Notes: generated by a model from the letters alone, not told the origin. Shown: positions 10,900 through 22,005, numbered from the stretch's first letter. The stretch is DNA of 64,000 nucleotides from Azoarcus_F sp048158365 (GCA_048158365.1 JBLLNL010000012.1), one strand, 5' to 3'. Numbers and translations: made by a program.

Positions 10900-10988
10900 A
10901 AACGTGAATCGTCCAATATCGACCGTCTGGAGATTCAGATGCAAACCCGCCCCAGCTTTCCAAGCTCAGCCGATGACAGGAGAAACGC

Positions 10989-11327
10989 ATGAAGCTCGTC
11001 ACCGCAATCATCAAACCCTTCAAGCTCGACGAAGTGCGTGAAGCACTGTCGGCGATTGGCGTGCAAGGCATCACCGTGACCGAAGTAAAGGGCTTCGGCC
11101 GCCAGAAGGGCCATACCGAACTGTACCGCGGCGCCGAGTACGTCGTGGACTTCCTGCCCAAGGTCAAGATCGAGGCGGCGGTGCGTGCCGACATCCTCGA
11201 TCAGGTCATCGAAACGATCGAGAAGTCCGCCTCAACCGGGAAGATTGGAGACGGAAAGATCTTCGTGTTCGAACTGGAGCAGGTCGTTCGCATCCGCACC
11301 GGCGAAACCGGTGTCGATGCACTTTAA
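10989..11327 (+). CDS. glnK: PII signal-transduction protein GlnK
   Basis: 112-residue PII protein that senses 2-oxoglutarate, ATP/ADP and glutamine status and plugs the AmtB ammonium channel. It begins MKLVTAIIKPFKLDEVREAL (the family signature), carries the T-loop with Tyr51 in RGAEYVVDF (uridylylation site), and the B-loop TGKIGDGKIFV. ATG 10989 has AGGAG seven bases upstream. It is followed by amtB after 12 bp and preceded by NtrC and sigma-54 sites. Adjacency to amtB favours the name glnK over glnB. Confidence 0.95.
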   Translation: MKLVTAIIKPFKLDEVREALSAIGVQGITVTEVKGFGRQKGHTELYRGAEYVVDFLPKVKIEAAVRADILDQVIETIEKSASTGKIGDGKIFVFELEQVVRIRTGETGVDAL

Positions 11328-11339
11328 GGGAGCCACAAC

Positions 11340-12743
11340 ATGAGTAAAACACTGAAAACACTGCTCGCGGCGCTGGCGGTCGGCCTGGCCGCGCCGGTTC
11401 TGGCCGACGAGCACACCGCAATGGAAGCGGCCGCCGCGGCCGGCGCCGCGATGGAGCACAGCGCCGCGGTGCTGAGCAACGTGTTCGAACTGCAGTACGC
11501 GATGGACACCTTCTACTTCCTGGTGTGTGGCGCACTGGTGATGTGGATGGCCGCCGGCTTCTCGATGCTCGAGGCCGGCCTAGTCCGCTCCAAGAACACG
11601 GTCGAGATCCTGACCAAGAACGTCGCGCTGTTCTCGATCTCCTGCATCATGTATCTCATCGTCGGCTACGCGATCATGTATGGTGGCGGCATATTCCTGT
11701 CCGGCATCGACGGCGGTGACGACCTGGTCCCAGACGCGCTGACCGCCTTCGGCGAGCGTGAAGACGGCTTCCACGGCGATTCGATCTACTCCGACGCTTC
11801 GGACTTCTTCTTCCAGGTGGTGTTCGTCGCGACCGCGATGTCCATCGTCTCGGGTGCGGTCGCCGAGCGGATGAAACTGTGGGCCTTCCTCGCCTTTGCG
11901 GTGGTCATGACCGGCTTCATTTACCCGTTGGAAGGTTCCTGGACCTGGGGCGAGGCCGACGTCTTCGGCATGTTCAACCTTGGCGATCTGGGCTTTTCCG
12001 ACTTCGCCGGTTCCGGCATCGTGCATATGGCTGGTGCGTCCGCGGCGCTGGCCGGCGTGATCCTGCTCGGCGCGCGCAAAGGCAAGTACGGCCCGAACGG
12101 CGAACCGCGCGCGATCCCGGGTGCGAACCTGCCGCTGGCCACGCTCGGCACCTTCATCCTGTGGATGGGCTGGTTCGGCTTCAACGGCGGTTCGGTGCTC
12201 AAGCTCGGCGACATCGCCAATGCCAACGACGTCGCGATAGTGTTCCTGAACACCAACACCGCCGCTGCGGGTGGTGCGATCGCCGCACTGATCGTGTCCA
12301 AACTCATGTTCGGCAAGGGTGACTTGACCATGCTGCTGAACGGCGCGCTGGCGGGCCTGGTGGTGATCACGGCCGAACCCTCCACGCCGACGCCGTTGCT
12401 CGCGACCTTGTTCGGCGCGGCCGGCGGTGTGCTGGTGGTGTTCTCGATCACGGTGCTCGATCGCGTGTTCAAGATCGACGATCCGGTCGGCGCGATCTCG
12501 GTGCACGGTACCTGCGGTCTGCTCGGCCTGCTGCTGGTGCCGCTGACCAACAGCGACTCCACCTTCTTCGGCCAGATCGTCGGAGCGCTGACGATCTTCG
12601 TCTGGGTGTTCGGCGCCAGCCTGATCGTGTGGAGCATCCTGAAGGCGGTCACGGGCATCCGCGTCACGGCGGAAGAAGAGTACGAAGGCGTAGATCTGGC
12701 CGAATGCGGTCAGGAAGCCTATCCAGAGTTCGTGACCAAGTAA
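11340..12743 (+). CDS. amtB: Ammonium transporter AmtB
   Basis: 467-residue inner-membrane ammonium channel. The N-terminus is a cleavable signal peptide (KTLLAALAVGLAAPVLA) followed by an Ala-rich linker. About eleven transmembrane helices follow, with the family motifs FQVVFVATAMSIVSGAVAER, GSGIVHMAGASAALAGVI (pore histidine), MGWFGFNGGS, and VHGTCGLLG with the second twin-pore histidine. GGGAG precedes the ATG. The gene follows glnK and shares its nitrogen-regulated promoter. The C-terminal tail EEEYEGVDLAECGQEAYPEF matches the GlnK-interacting tail of AmtB proteins. Confidence 0.96.
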   Translation: MSKTLKTLLAALAVGLAAPVLADEHTAMEAAAAAGAAMEHSAAVLSNVFELQYAMDTFYFLVCGALVMWMAAGFSMLEAGLVRSKNTVEILTKNVALFSISCIMYLIVGYAIMYGGGIFLSGIDGGDDLVPDALTAFGEREDGFHGDSIYSDASDFFFQVVFVATAMSIVSGAVAERMKLWAFLAFAVVMTGFIYPLEGSWTWGEADVFGMFNLGDLGFSDFAGSGIVHMAGASAALAGVILLGARKGKYGPNGEPRAIPGANLPLATLGTFILWMGWFGFNGGSVLKLGDIANANDVAIVFLNTNTAAAGGAIAALIVSKLMFGKGDLTMLLNGALAGLVVITAEPSTPTPLLATLFGAAGGVLVVFSITVLDRVFKIDDPVGAISVHGTCGLLGLLLVPLTNSDSTFFGQIVGALTIFVWVFGASLIVWSILKAVTGIRVTAEEEYEGVDLAECGQEAYPEFVTK

Positions 12744-12771
12744 GGCAATAGATTCAACCGAGGAGAAAACC

Positions 12772-13173
12772 ATGCGCAAGACTCTGATCACCACCGTAGC
12801 CGCCCTCGCCACCCTCCCGGTCGGCACATCCACCGTTCTCGCCGAAGATCTGCCGATCTCGGCCAACATCAGCATCGTGACCGACTACGCCTTCCGCGGC
12901 TTCAGCCAGACCGACCAGCGCCCGGCTCTGCAGGGTGGCCTGGACTACGAGGTGGGCGCCAACTACGGAATCATGGAAGGGCTCACGCCTGACGCGCACT
13001 AAGGCTATTCGAGCGTCCGGGGCCGCGACAACGACAGCTGGGCAGACTGGAAACTGGGCGTGACACAATCCTGGCGCGGCTTCGATTTCGGCCTGCACTA
13101 CGTCGACACCGACGTCCGCAACGACAGGCTCGCAGACGATCGCTACATCCTGTCCGTCAGCAAGGCGTTCTGA
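12772..13173 (+). pseudogene. TorF-type putative porin, decayed (internal deletion and stop)
   Basis: The reading frame opens with GAGGAG and ATG, a signal peptide (MRKTLITTVAALATL...STVLA), and ISIVTDYAFRGFSQTDQRPALQGGLDY, which is the start of the TorF/gcw_chp family of outer-membrane proteins often found next to glnK-amtB. After GANYGIMEGLTPDAH a TAA stop occurs at 13000-13002. The same frame then continues GYSSVRGRDNDSWADWKLGV through FDFGLHYVDTDV to the family's C-terminal SVSKAF and a stop at 13173. Only about 133 codons remain, against about 230-250 usual, so a large central part has been deleted as well. Probably non-functional. A terminator follows. Confidence 0.8.
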
Positions 13174-13223
13174 TCGACCGTCTCCTCCCCCGCCGCGGTT
13201 GACTCTCCTCGCCGCGACGTTCG

Positions 13224-13252
13224 AAGGGCACCCTCGGGTGCCCTTCTTTTTG
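13224..13252 (+). terminator. Rho-independent terminator of the glnK-amtB operon
   Basis: AAGGGCACC pairs with GGTGCCCTT over a four- to six-base loop and is followed by CTTTTTG. The run of T follows on the plus strand only, so it ends the glnK-amtB transcript. The downstream purU gene is convergent. Confidence 0.85.
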
Positions 13253-13303
13253 TGGGACCGGCGGCGCAGCGATCGGCCGTGAACGCCGCGCCGCCAAGAT
13301 GCC

Positions 13304-14179
13304 TCAGCGGAACACGATGGTCTTGTTCCGATGCACCAGCACCCGATCCTCCAGGTGATAGCGCAGCCCGCGCGCGAGTACCGTCTTCTCGACATCCTTG
13401 CCGTAGCGGACCATGTCCTCGACCGCGTCCGAATGATCGATGCGGATCACGTCCTGGTCGATGATTGGTCCCTGGTCCAGGTCGGCCGTCACATAGTGGC
13501 AGGTCGCACCGATCAGCTTCACACCCTTGGCCCAGGCCTGGTGATACGGTCTGGCACCGACAAAGCTGGGCAGAAAGCTGTGATGAATGTTGATGATGCG
13601 GCCCGGATAGGCGGCACACAGCTCCGGCGACAGTATTTGCATGTAACGCGCGAGCACCATCACGTCGCCTCGCACCTCCTCGAACAGGCGTGCCACCTCG
13701 GCGTAGGCCGAGGCCTTGCTGTCGGGTGTCACGTGCACATGATGGAACGGTATGCCGTGCCACTCCACGAAGCCGCGGAAGTCATCGTGGTTGGAGATCA
13801 CGCACGGAATCTCGATGTCGAGCTCCTTGCTCTGCCAGCGTGCGAGCAGGTCGTACAGGCAGTGTCCCTGCCTGGACACCAGGATCACGACACGCTTCCT
13901 GACCGCCGAGTCGGTGATCTTCCATTGCATGCCCAGCTCGTCGGCGAGCGGCTCGAAGCGCTGGCGCAGCTCGGCGAGATGAAACGGGATCGAATCGGCG
14001 CGGATCTCGATGCGCATGAAATACTGGCCGGTCGCCTCGCCGTCGCCGGGCGGTTCGGCATGCAGCGAGGTTTCGAGAATCCAGCCCTCGTGTTCGGCGA
14101 GGAAGCCGGACACCCGGCTGACCAGACCGACCCGGTCGGGGCATGAAGCCGAGAGCGTATAGAAGCGGGTTGAATGCAT
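13304..14179 (-). CDS. purU: Formyltetrahydrofolate deformylase
   Basis: Hydrolyses 10-formyltetrahydrofolate to tetrahydrofolate and formate, balancing one-carbon pools and supplying formate for PurT. 291 residues: an N-terminal ACT domain (LSASCPDRVGLVSRVSGFLAEHEG) to about residue 85, then a formyltransferase domain with LVSRQGHCLYDLL, ISNHDDFRG, the INIHHSFLPSFVGA active-site histidine block, and ATCHYVTADLDQGPII with the catalytic aspartate. Length and both domains match PurU. The ATG at 14179 has only a weak ribosome site. thrH lies 95 bp upstream on the same strand. The one-carbon link to metH elsewhere in the window is functional, not operonic. Confidence 0.95.
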   Translation of the reverse strand: MHSTRFYTLSASCPDRVGLVSRVSGFLAEHEGWILETSLHAEPPGDGEATGQYFMRIEIRADSIPFHLAELRQRFEPLADELGMQWKITDSAVRKRVVILVSRQGHCLYDLLARWQSKELDIEIPCVISNHDDFRGFVEWHGIPFHHVHVTPDSKASAYAEVARLFEEVRGDVMVLARYMQILSPELCAAYPGRIINIHHSFLPSFVGARPYHQAWAKGVKLIGATCHYVTADLDQGPIIDQDVIRIDHSDAVEDMVRYGKDVEKTVLARGLRYHLEDRVLVHRNKTIVFR

Positions 14180-14274
14180 GGCTGAGTCTTGCAGACCTTC
14201 GTTGGAGAGACCGAGCCCCCTCGGGGGAGCGCTGAGCGTGGCGGGCGGGGGTCGTCAGAGCCGCCGAACGGCGT

Positions 14275-14895
14275 TCACCCGAGCCGGCCGACCCGGGCGA
14301 AGGCCTTGTCGATCTCGGCACGCAGCGCGTCGTAGTCGCGCACCACCGGATACTGCGGGAATTCGCGAATCACGTTCTCGGGCGGGTGAAACAGGATGCC
14401 GCCATGCGCCTCGGCCAGCATCGCGGTGTCGTTGTATGAATCCCCGGCGGCGACCACCGTGAAGTTGAGTTCCTTGAAGCGCTTGACCGCCTCGCGCTTC
14501 TGGTCCGGCATACGCAGATGGTAGTTGACCAGAAAGCCCTTGTCGTCCGCCTCGAGGCTGTGACAGAACAGGGTCGGCCACGCGAGCTGACGCATCAGCG
14601 GGTGCGCGAACTCGTAGAAGGTGTCGGACAGGATCACCAGCTGATAGTCGGCGCGCAAATCATCCAGGAACGCGCGCGCACCCTCCATCGGCCCCATGCC
14701 GGCAATCACTTCCTGGATCTGCGGCAGCCCCAGTTCGTGTTTGGCGAGGATGTCCAGCCGGTACTGCATCAGCACATCGTAGTCCGGTTCATCACGGGTG
14801 GTGCGGCGCAGTTCCGGAATGCCGGTACGTTCGGCGAACTCCACCCAGATTTCAGGAACGAGCACGCCTTCGAGGTCGAGACAGACAATTTGCAC
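14275..14895 (-). CDS. thrH: ThrH: phosphoserine phosphatase / homoserine phosphotransferase
   Basis: HAD-family enzyme that removes phosphate from phosphoserine and can pass it to homoserine, linking serine and threonine synthesis. 206 residues, the same length as Pseudomonas ThrH. Motif I is DLEGVLVPE (Asp7, Glu9), motif II LSDTFYEF, motif III a lysine in the DQKREAVKRFKEL stretch, and motif IV AAGDSYNDTAML. The start is GTG at 14895 with AAAGG upstream. It lies between ilvA and purU, all on the minus strand, and may be co-transcribed with ilvA. The ThrH-specific LVPEIW start distinguishes it from SerB. Confidence 0.94.
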   Translation of the reverse strand: MQIVCLDLEGVLVPEIWVEFAERTGIPELRRTTRDEPDYDVLMQYRLDILAKHELGLPQIQEVIAGMGPMEGARAFLDDLRADYQLVILSDTFYEFAHPLMRQLAWPTLFCHSLEADDKGFLVNYHLRMPDQKREAVKRFKELNFTVVAAGDSYNDTAMLAEAHGGILFHPPENVIREFPQYPVVRDYDALRAEIDKAFARVGRLG

Positions 14896-14998
14896 GTGGG
14901 GCCTTTCGAGTGTCGGATCGGATCGGGAGAGCGGATTTTACACCGTGCGACGCACCGGACTCAGGCGATCGGATGCTTTGACCGCGCGCGAATCATCC

Positions 14999-16264
14999 TC
15001 ACGCCCACAGCAGATTCCTGACTGCCAGCCCGCCTCCGGCAAAATGCTCCATCAGCTCGCGCTGGTGTTCGAAGTCGCGGGTTTCCATCTGCAGGATCAC
15101 CTCGGTCATGCCGACCGGCACATGCAATTCGCCGCGCCTGTGCTCGACATGGCGCACGTTGATGCCGAGGTCGGCGACCGTCTTGAGCAGGCCCAGAAGG
15201 TGCCCGGGCGCATCCGGAATCGTCACGCTGACGCTGATCAGGCGCCCGCTGGACGCGAGGCCATAGTCGATGGACCGGCCCACCAGTGTCATGTCGATGT
15301 TGCCGCCCGAGATCACGCAGGCCAGGCGGTCCTCGGGCCGCAATGCGATACGCCCCTGCAGCAGTGCCGCCAGGCCGACCACGCCGGCACCTTCGCCGAT
15401 CGTACGCGTCCGTTCGAGCAGCGTGACGATCGCCTCTGCGATCGCGTTGTCGTCCACCGTCACGATGTCGTCGACATGGCGTGCGATCACTTCACGGGTG
15501 AGCACGCCGGGACGCTTGACCTTGATACCGTCGGCGATGGTATGGCTGCCGGCCGGCACGTCGCCGAGCGAGCCGTCGCGCAGGAAATGCCGCCACGGCG
15601 CGACCGCATCGCATTGAACGCCGATCACGCGTATCGCCGGATTCTGCAGCTTCAGCGCCAGTGCCACCCCGGAGATCAGCCCTCCGCCGCCCAGTGGCAC
15701 GACCACGACGCTCAGATCCGGCGCATCCTCGAGCATCTCCAGACCGCAGCTGGCCTGCCCGGCAATGACGTCCCAGTCGTCGTACGGGTGCAGAAACACC
15801 AGCTGCTCCTCGGTCGCGACACGCATCGCCTCGTCGGCCGCCTGCTCGAGCGTGGTGCCGACCAGCCGCAGCTCGGCCCCGAGCGCGCGGCAGGATTCGA
15901 TCTTGGTCAGCGGCGCATTGCCGGGCATCACGACGATGGCCCGCAGCCCGGCCGCTCGCGCGGCCTGCGCGACGCCTTGGGCGTGGTTGCCGGCCGAGGC
16001 CGCGATCACGCCGGCCGGGCGGGGTCCCTGTGCGAGCAGGCGGGCGATCCGGTTGGTCGCGCCGCGCAATTTGAACGAACCGGTGCGCTGCAGATTTTCT
16101 AGCTTGAGCCAGACCGGCACGCCGACCGCATGCGACAGGTGTTCGCTCGGCACCAGGCTGGTATGCGTCACCGCTGCTTCGATCCGAGCCCTTGCGGCGC
16201 GCAGGTCGTCGAGATCGAGCGGAATCGGATGGGCAGCCGACGGCACAGTCGGGAACAGTTCCAC
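14999..16264 (-). CDS. ilvA: Threonine ammonia-lyase (dehydratase) with ACT domain
   Basis: PLP enzyme converting threonine to 2-oxobutanoate. About 421 residues: fold type II domain with the PLP lysine in TGSFKLRGATN, SAGNHAQGVA, the glycine loop PLGGGGLISG, and a C-terminal ACT domain (about the last 85 residues, beginning LISVSVTIPDAPGHLLGLL). A single ACT domain and this length fit the shorter TdcB/IlvA type, which may be catabolic or less isoleucine-inhibited than E. coli IlvA with its two ACT-like domains. I prefer GTG 16264, eight bases after GGGAGG, over the TTG at 16282 that lies upstream of that site. Confidence 0.9.
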   Translation of the reverse strand: MELFPTVPSAAHPIPLDLDDLRAARARIEAAVTHTSLVPSEHLSHAVGVPVWLKLENLQRTGSFKLRGATNRIARLLAQGPRPAGVIAASAGNHAQGVAQAARAAGLRAIVVMPGNAPLTKIESCRALGAELRLVGTTLEQAADEAMRVATEEQLVFLHPYDDWDVIAGQASCGLEMLEDAPDLSVVVVPLGGGGLISGVALALKLQNPAIRVIGVQCDAVAPWRHFLRDGSLGDVPAGSHTIADGIKVKRPGVLTREVIARHVDDIVTVDDNAIAEAIVTLLERTRTIGEGAGVVGLAALLQGRIALRPEDRLACVISGGNIDMTLVGRSIDYGLASSGRLISVSVTIPDAPGHLLGLLKTVADLGINVRHVEHRRGELHVPVGMTEVILQMETRDFEHQRELMEHFAGGGLAVRNLLWA

Positions 16265-16412
16265 GGTCACGACCTCCCTCAAGGTTTCAGGCGGTCAAAG
16301 GCAGGGCAGGGCTTCAAGCATACCCGCTCGAAGCGCGGCCGACAGCCTGCGGAAAACCCGGGTCGATCGCCTTCGGCGCTCCTCGCGTGCCTGTTGTGCA
16401 AGGACCCGCGCG

Positions 16413-18347
<1,935 letters not shown>

Positions 18348-18394
18348 GTCAGCGTAGCTCGATATAAAAGCGTTATTCTACGCATCGACGACTC

Positions 18395-19048
18395 ATGAAG
18401 CAGTCCGACCCTGTCGGACCCACCGGCCCGTCCAAGATGCTGAGACAATTATCGACCCCGCTCTACCCGCTGCTCTTCGCGCTGTTGCTGACGCCTGTCG
18501 CGACCGCATCGGCCGACGCCGAAGCGCCACCCGACATCAACCTCGCGCGCGCCGCTGCACTGCATGAGGAAGCGCGCGCGCTGCGCAGTCTTGCCGAATC
18601 CGACTTCGCCACGACCGAGCCCGCTTGCTATCAGCGCTTCCTCGTCAATCGCTGCCTGGATCAGGCCCGGCAGCTCAGACTGGAACGGATACGCGAGGCA
18701 CGCGCGCTCGAGATCGAGGCGCACAAGATCGAGCTGGCCGACAAGCAGCGCCGCGCCGAGCAGGAGGGCCTGACCGAACAGGTGATCGAGCGCGACCGCG
18801 AAATCCCCGCCCAGACCGTCATCCCGCCCATGTCGCCGGATGCCCGCGTCGAAGAGATCCGCAGCCGGCGTGACGCCGAAGCCCGCACAGCCGAAGCGCA
18901 GGCAGCCGAGGAGCGGGCACGGCGGGACGCAGAGCGCGAGCGCTCCCGGGAGCGCGAAGCAGCGGCCGCGTCAAGACGGGCGGAACAGGCCGCCCGCGAC
19001 CGCGAACGCTACGACGAGCGCATCCGCAGACGCGAGGATGCGCGCTGA
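18395..19048 (+). CDS. Secreted, highly charged coiled-coil protein of unknown function
   Basis: 217 residues with a signal peptide (PLYPLLFALLLTPVATASADA). The mature protein begins with an ALHEEARALRSLAESDFATTEPACYQRFLVNRCLDQAR segment containing two cysteines, which may form a disulfide. It then becomes almost purely Arg/Glu/Ala-rich helix (about residues 100-217), a probable long coiled coil. Proteins with this LxxxAExxF..TE..C..RFLVN.CL pattern occur in Beta- and Gammaproteobacteria without a known role. Start ATG 18395; ATG 18437 (MLRQLSTPLY) is equally possible. It is divergent from yheS (47 bp apart) and convergent with the EamA gene. Confidence 0.75.
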   Translation: MKQSDPVGPTGPSKMLRQLSTPLYPLLFALLLTPVATASADAEAPPDINLARAAALHEEARALRSLAESDFATTEPACYQRFLVNRCLDQARQLRLERIREARALEIEAHKIELADKQRRAEQEGLTEQVIERDREIPAQTVIPPMSPDARVEEIRSRRDAEARTAEAQAAEERARRDAERERSREREAAAASRRAEQAARDRERYDERIRRREDAR

Positions 19049-19078
19049 AGGCCTGCCGCCGCCACCCCGTCTGACGGC

Positions 19079-19984
19079 CTAACCTGCCTTGCCGCGCGGC
19101 ACGCGGTTCGCGAGCCAGATTCCGGTGCCGACCAGCACCAGCGCGATCACCACCCCCGGGGTCAGTGCCTCGCCCAGGAAGATCACGCCGGCCAGCACAC
19201 CCATCACCGGCGTCAGGAACGAGAACGACGACAACCGGGTGGCCGGATAATGGCGAACGAGCCAGAACCAGGCCAGATAGCTGCTCGACGCGATCACGAC
19301 CACCTGAAACGCGAGGCTCGCCCAGACCAGCGGGGTCGCGGCGAACACGCCCGACTCGCCGACCACCATCGCCAACGGCGGCAGCACCAGCGCGGACACG
19401 CCGAGCTGATATAGCAGCGTCTTCTCGGGTGCCACCCGCGCCAGCGGCGTCGCCTTGATCGTCAGTGTCGTCGCGGCCCAGAAGATCGCAGCCAGCAGGA
19501 TCATCAGGTCGCCGATCCACGCCCCCTCGGACGGTCCGAGCAGGTGCTCGCCGAACAGCATCAGCACGCCGGCAAAAGCCATTGCCATGCCGCCCCATTG
19601 CGCACGACGCATGCGTTCCTGCGGCAGCAGCCAGATCGCGCCGAGCGCGACGAAGAACGGCGCGGTGTAAAGAAAGATCACGCCGCGCGACGCATTCGTG
19701 TATTCCAGCGCCCGGAAGATCAGCGCGAACTCGGTCGCGAACAGCAGGCCGGCGAGCAGACCCGGCCACAGCGTGGCATCACGCTCCCACAGCCTGACGC
19801 CACGCGCATGCGCCCAGACCAGCACCAGCACCGTCGCACCGATCGAGCGCAGGCCTGACTGGAATATCGGTGAGATTCCGAGGTTGGCGACCTTGATCAC
19901 GACCTGCTGCATGCCCCAGATCGTGCACAGCAGGATCATGGTCAGCACCGCAGTCCGATCGAGTTCGTCGCGCGCGGGCATCAT
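19079..19984 (-). CDS. EamA-family (DMT superfamily) membrane transporter
   Basis: 301-residue inner-membrane protein with ten predicted helices arranged as two EamA repeats. First repeat: LTMILLCTIWGMQQVVIKVA to about residue 145, with GVIFLYTAPFFVALGAIWLLPQE. Second repeat: WIGDLMILLAAIFWAATTLTIK to the end, with SFLTPVMGVLAGVIFLGEAL. Such proteins usually export amino acids or other small metabolites; the substrate cannot be told. The ATGATG start overlaps the stop of the upstream methyltransferase gene, so translation is likely coupled and the two may act in one pathway. Confidence 0.88.
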   Translation of the reverse strand: MMPARDELDRTAVLTMILLCTIWGMQQVVIKVANLGISPIFQSGLRSIGATVLVLVWAHARGVRLWERDATLWPGLLAGLLFATEFALIFRALEYTNASRGVIFLYTAPFFVALGAIWLLPQERMRRAQWGGMAMAFAGVLMLFGEHLLGPSEGAWIGDLMILLAAIFWAATTLTIKATPLARVAPEKTLLYQLGVSALVLPPLAMVVGESGVFAATPLVWASLAFQVVVIASSSYLAWFWLVRHYPATRLSSFSFLTPVMGVLAGVIFLGEALTPGVVIALVLVGTGIWLANRVPRGKAG

Positions 19985-20880
19985 GTCGAGGCGGCGGCCG
20001 AGACCGGTTGCTGCGAGGCGGTGTCGGCCGGCTCGAAGGCCAGCAGACGATAGGACTTGTAGCGCTCGAACACCGCCTGCGTGCGATGCTGCTCGAGGTA
20101 TTTGTAGCGCAGCCTGGCGAGCCTCCTGCGCATCAGCCATCCGACCAGACGCCGGATCATCGGCACGCGTTCGCTGAGGTAGCGGTCGATCGTCGCGCAG
20201 GCCGGCGCGATCCGGTTGCGCAGCAACTCGTCCAGCAGCGCGATCGACGGACTCGTGAATCGGGTGATGTCGTCGTCTCGCAGCAGGTGAAAGCCGTAGC
20301 GTTCGAGCGACGCATAAAATCGGTCCAGCCTGTGTCCGCCGCCGAAACTCCTGTCGCCCAGCCCTCCATCGCCATGATGCTCGGTCTTGAAGAAATCGCA
20401 CACCACGACCTTGCCACCCGGCGCCAGCAGCGAAAGAGTCATCGGCAGGCTGTCGTCGAGCGGCACATACTGAAAACTCTCCGAGAACAGGACCAGATCG
20501 TAAGGCCTGTCCCGGGCCGATTCGGGCATGTGCTCGAACTCGCACGCAAAGACCACTGACTCGTAGTCCGGGCCGAGACGCGTCAGACGCTGTCGGACCT
20601 GCTGCTCGAGCCACGGCGCGGGGATCACGACATCGACATGGAAACCGCGCTGGAGCATCTTTTCCATCAGATGCCCGGTGCCGCAGCCGACATCCAGGAT
20701 CCGCCCGCCATGCGGGCAGTACTCCTCCACCACCTCGATCAGGCGGGTCGAATAGCGTTCCTGCGCCTCCCTGAGTCGTGCCAGCGTGGGCTGCTCGCCT
20801 TCCTCCCACCACCCGTAGTGGAGGTCGGCGATGCCCAGCAACTGCTGGGCGAGAACGAGTCCGAGTTCCCGAGTATGCAT
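19981..20880 (-). CDS. Class I SAM-dependent methyltransferase
   Basis: 299 residues. SAM motif I is ILDVGCGTGHLMEKM near residue 65; motif II and later parts include LVLFSESFQYVPLDDSLPMTLSLLAPGGKVVVCDFFK. The first 40 residues (LHYGWWEEGEQPTLARLREAQERYS) resemble methyltransferases that act on small molecules or lipids, such as sterol/cyclopropane-type relatives. The C-terminal basic stretch (WLMRRRLARLRYKYLEQHR) may bind an acidic or membrane surface. Substrate unknown. It overlaps the EamA transporter by 4 bp and lies 69 bp downstream of apbE on the same strand. Confidence 0.85.
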   Translation of the reverse strand: MHTRELGLVLAQQLLGIADLHYGWWEEGEQPTLARLREAQERYSTRLIEVVEEYCPHGGRILDVGCGTGHLMEKMLQRGFHVDVVIPAPWLEQQVRQRLTRLGPDYESVVFACEFEHMPESARDRPYDLVLFSESFQYVPLDDSLPMTLSLLAPGGKVVVCDFFKTEHHGDGGLGDRSFGGGHRLDRFYASLERYGFHLLRDDDITRFTSPSIALLDELLRNRIAPACATIDRYLSERVPMIRRLVGWLMRRRLARLRYKYLEQHRTQAVFERYKSYRLLAFEPADTASQQPVSAAAST

Positions 20881-20949
20881 GCGTGCTTCAACCTAGGTTC
20901 GAGTCACCCGTCCATGAACGGGCCCGGCGTATGTCGCGCTCATCAGGCG

Positions 20950-22005
20950 TCAATCGATCACGGTCACCGGCCGGATATCGGACGGGATCTGCAGACGCGC
21001 GCGCAGCGCGCGCGTGACCTCGATCCGCCCGTCGTCGGCGACCCGCAGCGCGTGGTCGATATCGTAGCGCCGGGTGTATGCGCGCCAATCGTCGCCTGCG
21101 ATGAAAGGGGACTTGCTGGTCGCGTCCGACCAGGTCCCGGCCTTGTCGCGCGGCGTGATCAGCACCGTCAGCGACTGCGTGCCGGTCGCCGGCTGTCCGG
21201 TGCGCGGATCGAGCAGATGGGCGTAGCGCTTGCCGTCCAGTTCGAAGTAGCGCTGATAATCCCCCGATGTGCCGATCGCCTCGCCATCGTACAACGGCAG
21301 CGTCGCCAGCGGACGCGGCTCGCGCGGATGCTGGATGCCCAGGCGCCATGGCGTGCCGCCCTTGCTACCGAGCGCCATCACGTTGCCGCCGATGTTCACC
21401 AGCGCATTCTCCATGCCCTGCGCGCGCAGGATCGCAACCGCGCGGTCCAGCGCGTAGCCCTTCGCATAGCCACCGAGGTCGATCTGCACCGCCGGATTGC
21501 GACTGCTGACCCGATTGCCGTCGATGACCAGATCGTCCATGCGCGGATTCGCGTCGAGCAGTGCGCGCACCGCGTCCGGATCCGGGCGGACCGGCTCGAA
21601 CTCCTCGGCGTGAAATCCCCACAACGCGATCAGCCCGCCCAGCGCCGGGTCGAACAGATGGTCGCCATCCATCGCGATCCGACGCGCATCGTCGAGCAGC
21701 GCCGCCAGTTCGTCCGACACGTCGGCCGGGTCGCCGCGTGCGAGCGCATCGTTCAGCGCGGTCAGTTCCGAGGGCTGCCAGGCATGAAAGGCATGATGCA
21801 GGCGGTCGAACTCGTGGAGCACCGCCGCCATCGCGGCGCTGGCCTGCTCATGTGACGTGCCGTAGATGGTGAGATCCACGCGGGTGCCGAAGACATAGGC
21901 CTCCTGATGGAACAGCTGCGGCCGCGAGCAGGCGGCGACCGAAACCAGCAGGGCCAGCAACAGCAACGCGCGGAGCGCGCCGCCGAACACCGCGGCACCG
22001 GTCAT
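20950..22005 (-). CDS. apbE: FAD:protein FMN transferase
   Basis: 351-residue ApbE lipoprotein that attaches FMN through a phosphoester bond to Thr/Ser residues of target flavoproteins (for example Na+-NQR and Rnf subunits) at the periplasmic face. Signal with lipobox VSVAACS (Cys near residue 26). Conserved blocks: FGTRVDLTIYG, the FDPALGGLIALWGF motif, IDLGGYAKGYALDRAV, NIGGNVMALG, and the C-terminal SGDYQRYFELDGKRYAHLLDPRTGQPA nucleotide/Mg site. ATG 22005 overlaps the gshB stop as ATGA. No obvious flavoprotein target gene is adjacent. Confidence 0.93.
   Translation of the reverse strand: MTGAAVFGGALRALLLLALLVSVAACSRPQLFHQEAYVFGTRVDLTIYGTSHEQASAAMAAVLHEFDRLHHAFHAWQPSELTALNDALARGDPADVSDELAALLDDARRIAMDGDHLFDPALGGLIALWGFHAEEFEPVRPDPDAVRALLDANPRMDDLVIDGNRVSSRNPAVQIDLGGYAKGYALDRAVAILRAQGMENALVNIGGNVMALGSKGGTPWRLGIQHPREPRPLATLPLYDGEAIGTSGDYQRYFELDGKRYAHLLDPRTGQPATGTQSLTVLITPRDKAGTWSDATSKSPFIAGDDWRAYTRRYDIDHALRVADDGRIEVTRALRARLQIPSDIRPVTVID

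Larger units (their letters stand above)
10683..10988 (+). promoter_or_regulatory. Divergent ubiK-glnK intergenic control region
   Basis: A 306-base gene-free stretch, partly AT-rich around 10861-10880. It holds an NtrC site (10772-10788), a sigma-54 promoter (10884-10899), a weak second NtrC-like half-palindrome (GGCACC-GCGGC-GCAGCA, about 10816-10832) and the glnK ribosome site AGGAG. No further gene was seen in it. Confidence 0.7.
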
